This document shows, in pieces, positions 62,501 to 64,000 of a stretch of 64,000 nucleotides of DNA; the first letter of the stretch is position 1, and each line of letters opens with the position of its first letter. Made by a program: the position numbers and the translations under genes. Under the pieces are notes generated by a model. It did not search any database. It saw only the letters and a program-made list of their open reading frames with translations, and had not been told where the DNA came from. Origin of the DNA: Ructibacterium sp965146665 (lineage in GTDB: Bacteria; Bacillota; Clostridia; Monoglobales; Monoglobaceae); the NCBI GenBank assembly GCA_965146665.1, contig CBCTHE010000001.1:186001-250000 (forward strand), given 5' to 3'.

Positions 62501-64000
62501 TTCCCCGTTGGGCTTGTGGCTTTTAAGGGTACAGAACGAGCAGGGCGCGGATTTGTCGTGCAGGGCGGCGTAGCATTTGTGCCCCAGGCATCTGCGGCCC
62601 TTTGCGAAGAGATTCTTGGATTCGTTGATGTACAGAAGGTCATAGTTTTCCCGGCCAATGACGTAAATGCCGTCCGCCGTCTCATTGGCAATATTCTGGA
62701 AGAGCCGTGTTTCGGCGGACATGCCGGTAAACACCGCGTAGAATTTCACGGTTTCAGACAGCGGCCCCATACGCCGGCCATTGAGGTGGATCCAAATCAG
62801 GGTTCCGTCCTTATGCCGCGTCCGATAGGAGACGTCCAGAACCTCCCCTCTTGCGATGGCCGCCTCGCCAGCGGCCACAACCCGTTTCCGGTCCGGTTCA
62901 TAGATGATACCAAGAGGATCTTCCCGGAGCATGGCCTCAAATTCCGCACGGTTATGCCCGGAAAGCGCCATCACACCGTCAGAGAAAAAGGTTGGAATCA
63001 ACTGGTTCCCCTCTATCCGGCAGCTGGCAATGCCGCCCGGAATTGAGTTGATCAGATGATCCATCTCCAGCTCCGCCTCTTTGTAATCCGTGATATTGTG
63101 GAAGACACAGTGAAGCAGGGGACAGCCGTTCTCCTCGCCGATCCATTTGATTTGGACCCGTACCCATACAATGGAACCGTCCCTGTGCTTTTTTCGGAAC
63201 TCGAACCTTGCGGTTCCATGGCTCTGTATGACCTCCTGCGCCCTGGCCACCACCATCTCGGTGTCCTCCCAATAGGTCATCTCCGCGGCGTCGCGCTTCA
63301 CCATTTCCTGATACTCAGCCACAGTATAGCCGGACAGCTCCGGCACACCGTCAGAAAAGTAAACAGTTTCAAATATGTCAGACACTTTATAGATGGCCAC
63401 ACCGCCCGGAATCGCATTGATGATGTCCTGCATCTTTTCATTGGCTGCGGTGAGCTCCTGCTCCATCTGCATCTGGCTGGTGACATCGCTGTACACCGCG
63501 TACAAAAGCTTAAAGCCGCCTAGCTGGGGCTTGACTGCGCAGTCCAGACGGATCCAGTGATACTTTCCCTTTTTGTCGTTCCACACACGGTATACATGCT
63601 GAACCATCCCGTCAGTCCGGATCGCCTCGTTTACCTTTTCCTTCAGCGCATTCAGATCTTCCGGGTGAACGCCAAGAAAGCTGGTCTCCCTTTCAATCGT
63701 ATGAATGTGTTCCTGGGAGTATCCCATAATTTCAAAAAAGGCAGGATTATGGATCATGGGTGAAATTCCACTGCTGTCGGAGCGGTATACGCACAAGCCA
63801 CACGGAATACTGCTGAAGGTGGCCTGCAATTCTTCCTTACGTTTTCTGGCCCGCGTCTCCTCCTGCTTTTTTTCCGTAATATCAACGATATATTCAATAT
63901 GTGCAGATCTGCCCGCCCAGTCGATCAGCTTTCCGCTGAGCTGGTAGATGCGGCCGTTGCCAGGATGGTGAAACTCCCGGACACAAAGCTTCTCCCTGTT
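59510..64000 (-). CDS. Multi-PAS hybrid sensor histidine kinase (partial, 5' end outside window)
   Basis: At least 1496 residues are encoded here and the frame stays open to the window edge, so the start is not seen. There is no membrane span. Order in the visible part: the end of one PAS/PAC unit, then about eight PAS-like units (repeated NAIPGGVAIYK, NSIPGGIASCR, ENLPGGISVIR starts), one of them with the cysteine cluster KCYAALHDKSAPCSFC. They are followed by HisKA (SAMSHDIRTPMNAIMG), the ATPase domain (NILSNAVKFTPAGG; GTGLGLSITKG) and one receiver (AILMDIQMPVMNGYEAT). First visible gene of a run with two diguanylate cyclases and the double GntR regulator. It has the same core layout as the kinase at 6033-8468. 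Confidence 0.93.
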   Translation of the reverse strand, partial: NREKLCVREFHHPGNGRIYQLSGKLIDWAGRSAHIEYIVDITEKKQEETRARKRKEELQATFSSIPCGLCVYRSDSSGISPMIHNPAFFEIMGYSQEHIHTIERETSFLGVHPEDLNALKEKVNEAIRTDGMVQHVYRVWNDKKGKYHWIRLDCAVKPQLGGFKLLYAVYSDVTSQMQMEQELTAANEKMQDIINAIPGGVAIYKVSDIFETVYFSDGVPELSGYTVAEYQEMVKRDAAEMTYWEDTEMVVARAQEVIQSHGTARFEFRKKHRDGSIVWVRVQIKWIGEENGCPLLHCVFHNITDYKEAELEMDHLINSIPGGIASCRIEGNQLIPTFFSDGVMALSGHNRAEFEAMLREDPLGIIYEPDRKRVVAAGEAAIARGEVLDVSYRTRHKDGTLIWIHLNGRRMGPLSETVKFYAVFTGMSAETRLFQNIANETADGIYVIGRENYDLLYINESKNLFAKGRRCLGHKCYAALHDKSAPCSFCTLKSHKPNGEEHEMDMNTGRFYQTRFWETDWNGIPAYVKYVRDVTEEVKTRREKERLSLYFKTVVENLPGGISVIRCEPDGIMTPEFISDGFAAMTNMSVEEAQNLYDGDIFAGIHPEDAEKNRKKLQEYVKSGSGHCELTGRMRRGNGGYVWIKCTLSLLEATDGIRRLYAMYTDVSQAVSEQEKLRRQYENLIFQHYRTPGPNTLILGHCNITQNRILEIIDYTDSGLLKRFGTVREAFFTGISGFIGDRDERRAFLDTYLNKPAIEAFRQNKNERILVCFVRLPKQERGCYVQFKMDMVETPDTGDITGILTAADITEQTISDRILHQLSVTNYDFVIDLDLEQDRFTVLTCNRNATCVPYQKGCHSERVAYMIQDTVVPKDREQYEKKLEPAYIRERLQRESPYTFAFSVTDENGDIRTKNMTVSAVDLRLGRACMVRTDITDSVREQQGLLNMIAYTFELAGFINISTERLTMYTRRTVLENLSPYVIESYGIAVERFSDRCCAEKNRDEVRRQFSLTHMLEQLEQKPAGYDFVFPYRAGEQFRYKQINVLWGDQNHRTICLVRADVTDILAAERQTKEALEEALSLARESNQAKSEFLSAMSHDIRTPMNAIMGMTALAVAHMDDRERVADCLRKISISSKHLLSLINDILDMSKIERSKISLNRMRIYLPELMDQLSSIMAPQARAAGLEFSMLSQNISHPYFYGDSLRINQILINILSNAVKFTPAGGRVDFVLEEIPPVRNPECCRYRFTVRDSGIGMTEEFLAHIFDPFTRSRDAARIEGTGLGLSITKGLIDLMEGTISVESKAGDGSVFCIELEGEPTTADDIPALEAGESRSYSLDGEKMFTGRRFLVAEDNAMNAEILCEFLQMQGAESVVKSDGRQAVQALQEAVPGTYDAILMDIQMPVMNGYEATRVIRELEPDRGGCIPIIAMTANAFAEDVQASLDAGMTAHVAKPIDVDVLWTTISQVLNGGAKRRLTTDKKDSIQPAESDSRRSE

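Overview
The window reads as chromosome of a low-complexity-free, fairly GC-rich anaerobic Firmicute, most likely a gut Clostridia member close to the Oscillospiraceae. That placement is inference. It rests on the infC-rpmI-rplT / folT / trmH / dprA / topA / trmFO arrangement, a V-type ATPase of the NtpFIKECGABD layout, folate and cobalamin riboswitches, Gram-positive ribosome binding sites and an SLH-anchored surface protein. No rRNA, tRNA, phage, transposase gene or CRISPR array was seen. Every gene except one (a double glycosyltransferase at 38032-41250) is on the minus strand, so transcription runs mostly from high to low coordinates.

Layout, left to right. 1-4315: a BceRS/BceAB-like peptide-sensing module (permease cut by the window edge, ATPase, histidine kinase, response regulator), with a good BceR-type operator before the transporter, and a DUF3788 protein and a VOC protein upstream. 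4358-8563: a FAD/Rieske oxidoreductase and a PAS hybrid histidine kinase. 8611-17283: a nine-gene V-type ATPase operon whose proteolipid carries the sodium-binding residues of Enterococcus hirae NtpK. 17494-24037: an AIM24-like protein, a polytopic membrane protein, RidA with threonine dehydratase, ferritin and an acyltransferase. 24179-29291: a 1595-residue SLH-anchored surface protein with an alpha-toroid and two transcobalamin-like DUF4430 domains, behind a promoter and a cobalamin riboswitch. 29300-37737: the translation and DNA-processing run infC (apparently AUA start), rpmI, rplT, folT (THF riboswitch), trmH, dprA, topA and trmFO. 37897-43100: the plus-strand double GT-C enzyme and a ClC antiporter. 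43384-46585: a TRAP (mtrB), pyruvate kinase, thioesterase and phosphatidyltransferase operon behind a consensus promoter. 46672-54962: a complete kdpFABC-kdpDE potassium system with matching direct repeats before kdpF and kdpD. 55030-64000: a probable dapA 5' remnant, a small membrane protein, and a signalling operon of a multi-PAS hybrid kinase (cut by the window end), two membrane diguanylate cyclases and a double-headed GntR regulator.

The points most worth a second look are four. (1) The intrinsic-factor-like surface protein under cobalamin riboswitch control. (2) A family of small, imperfectly palindromic elements that sit between a gene and its terminator, twice flanked by a duplicated terminator hairpin. 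(3) The repeat-plus-spacing promoter architecture shared by the two kdp transcription units. (4) TRAP placed in one operon with pyruvate kinase.
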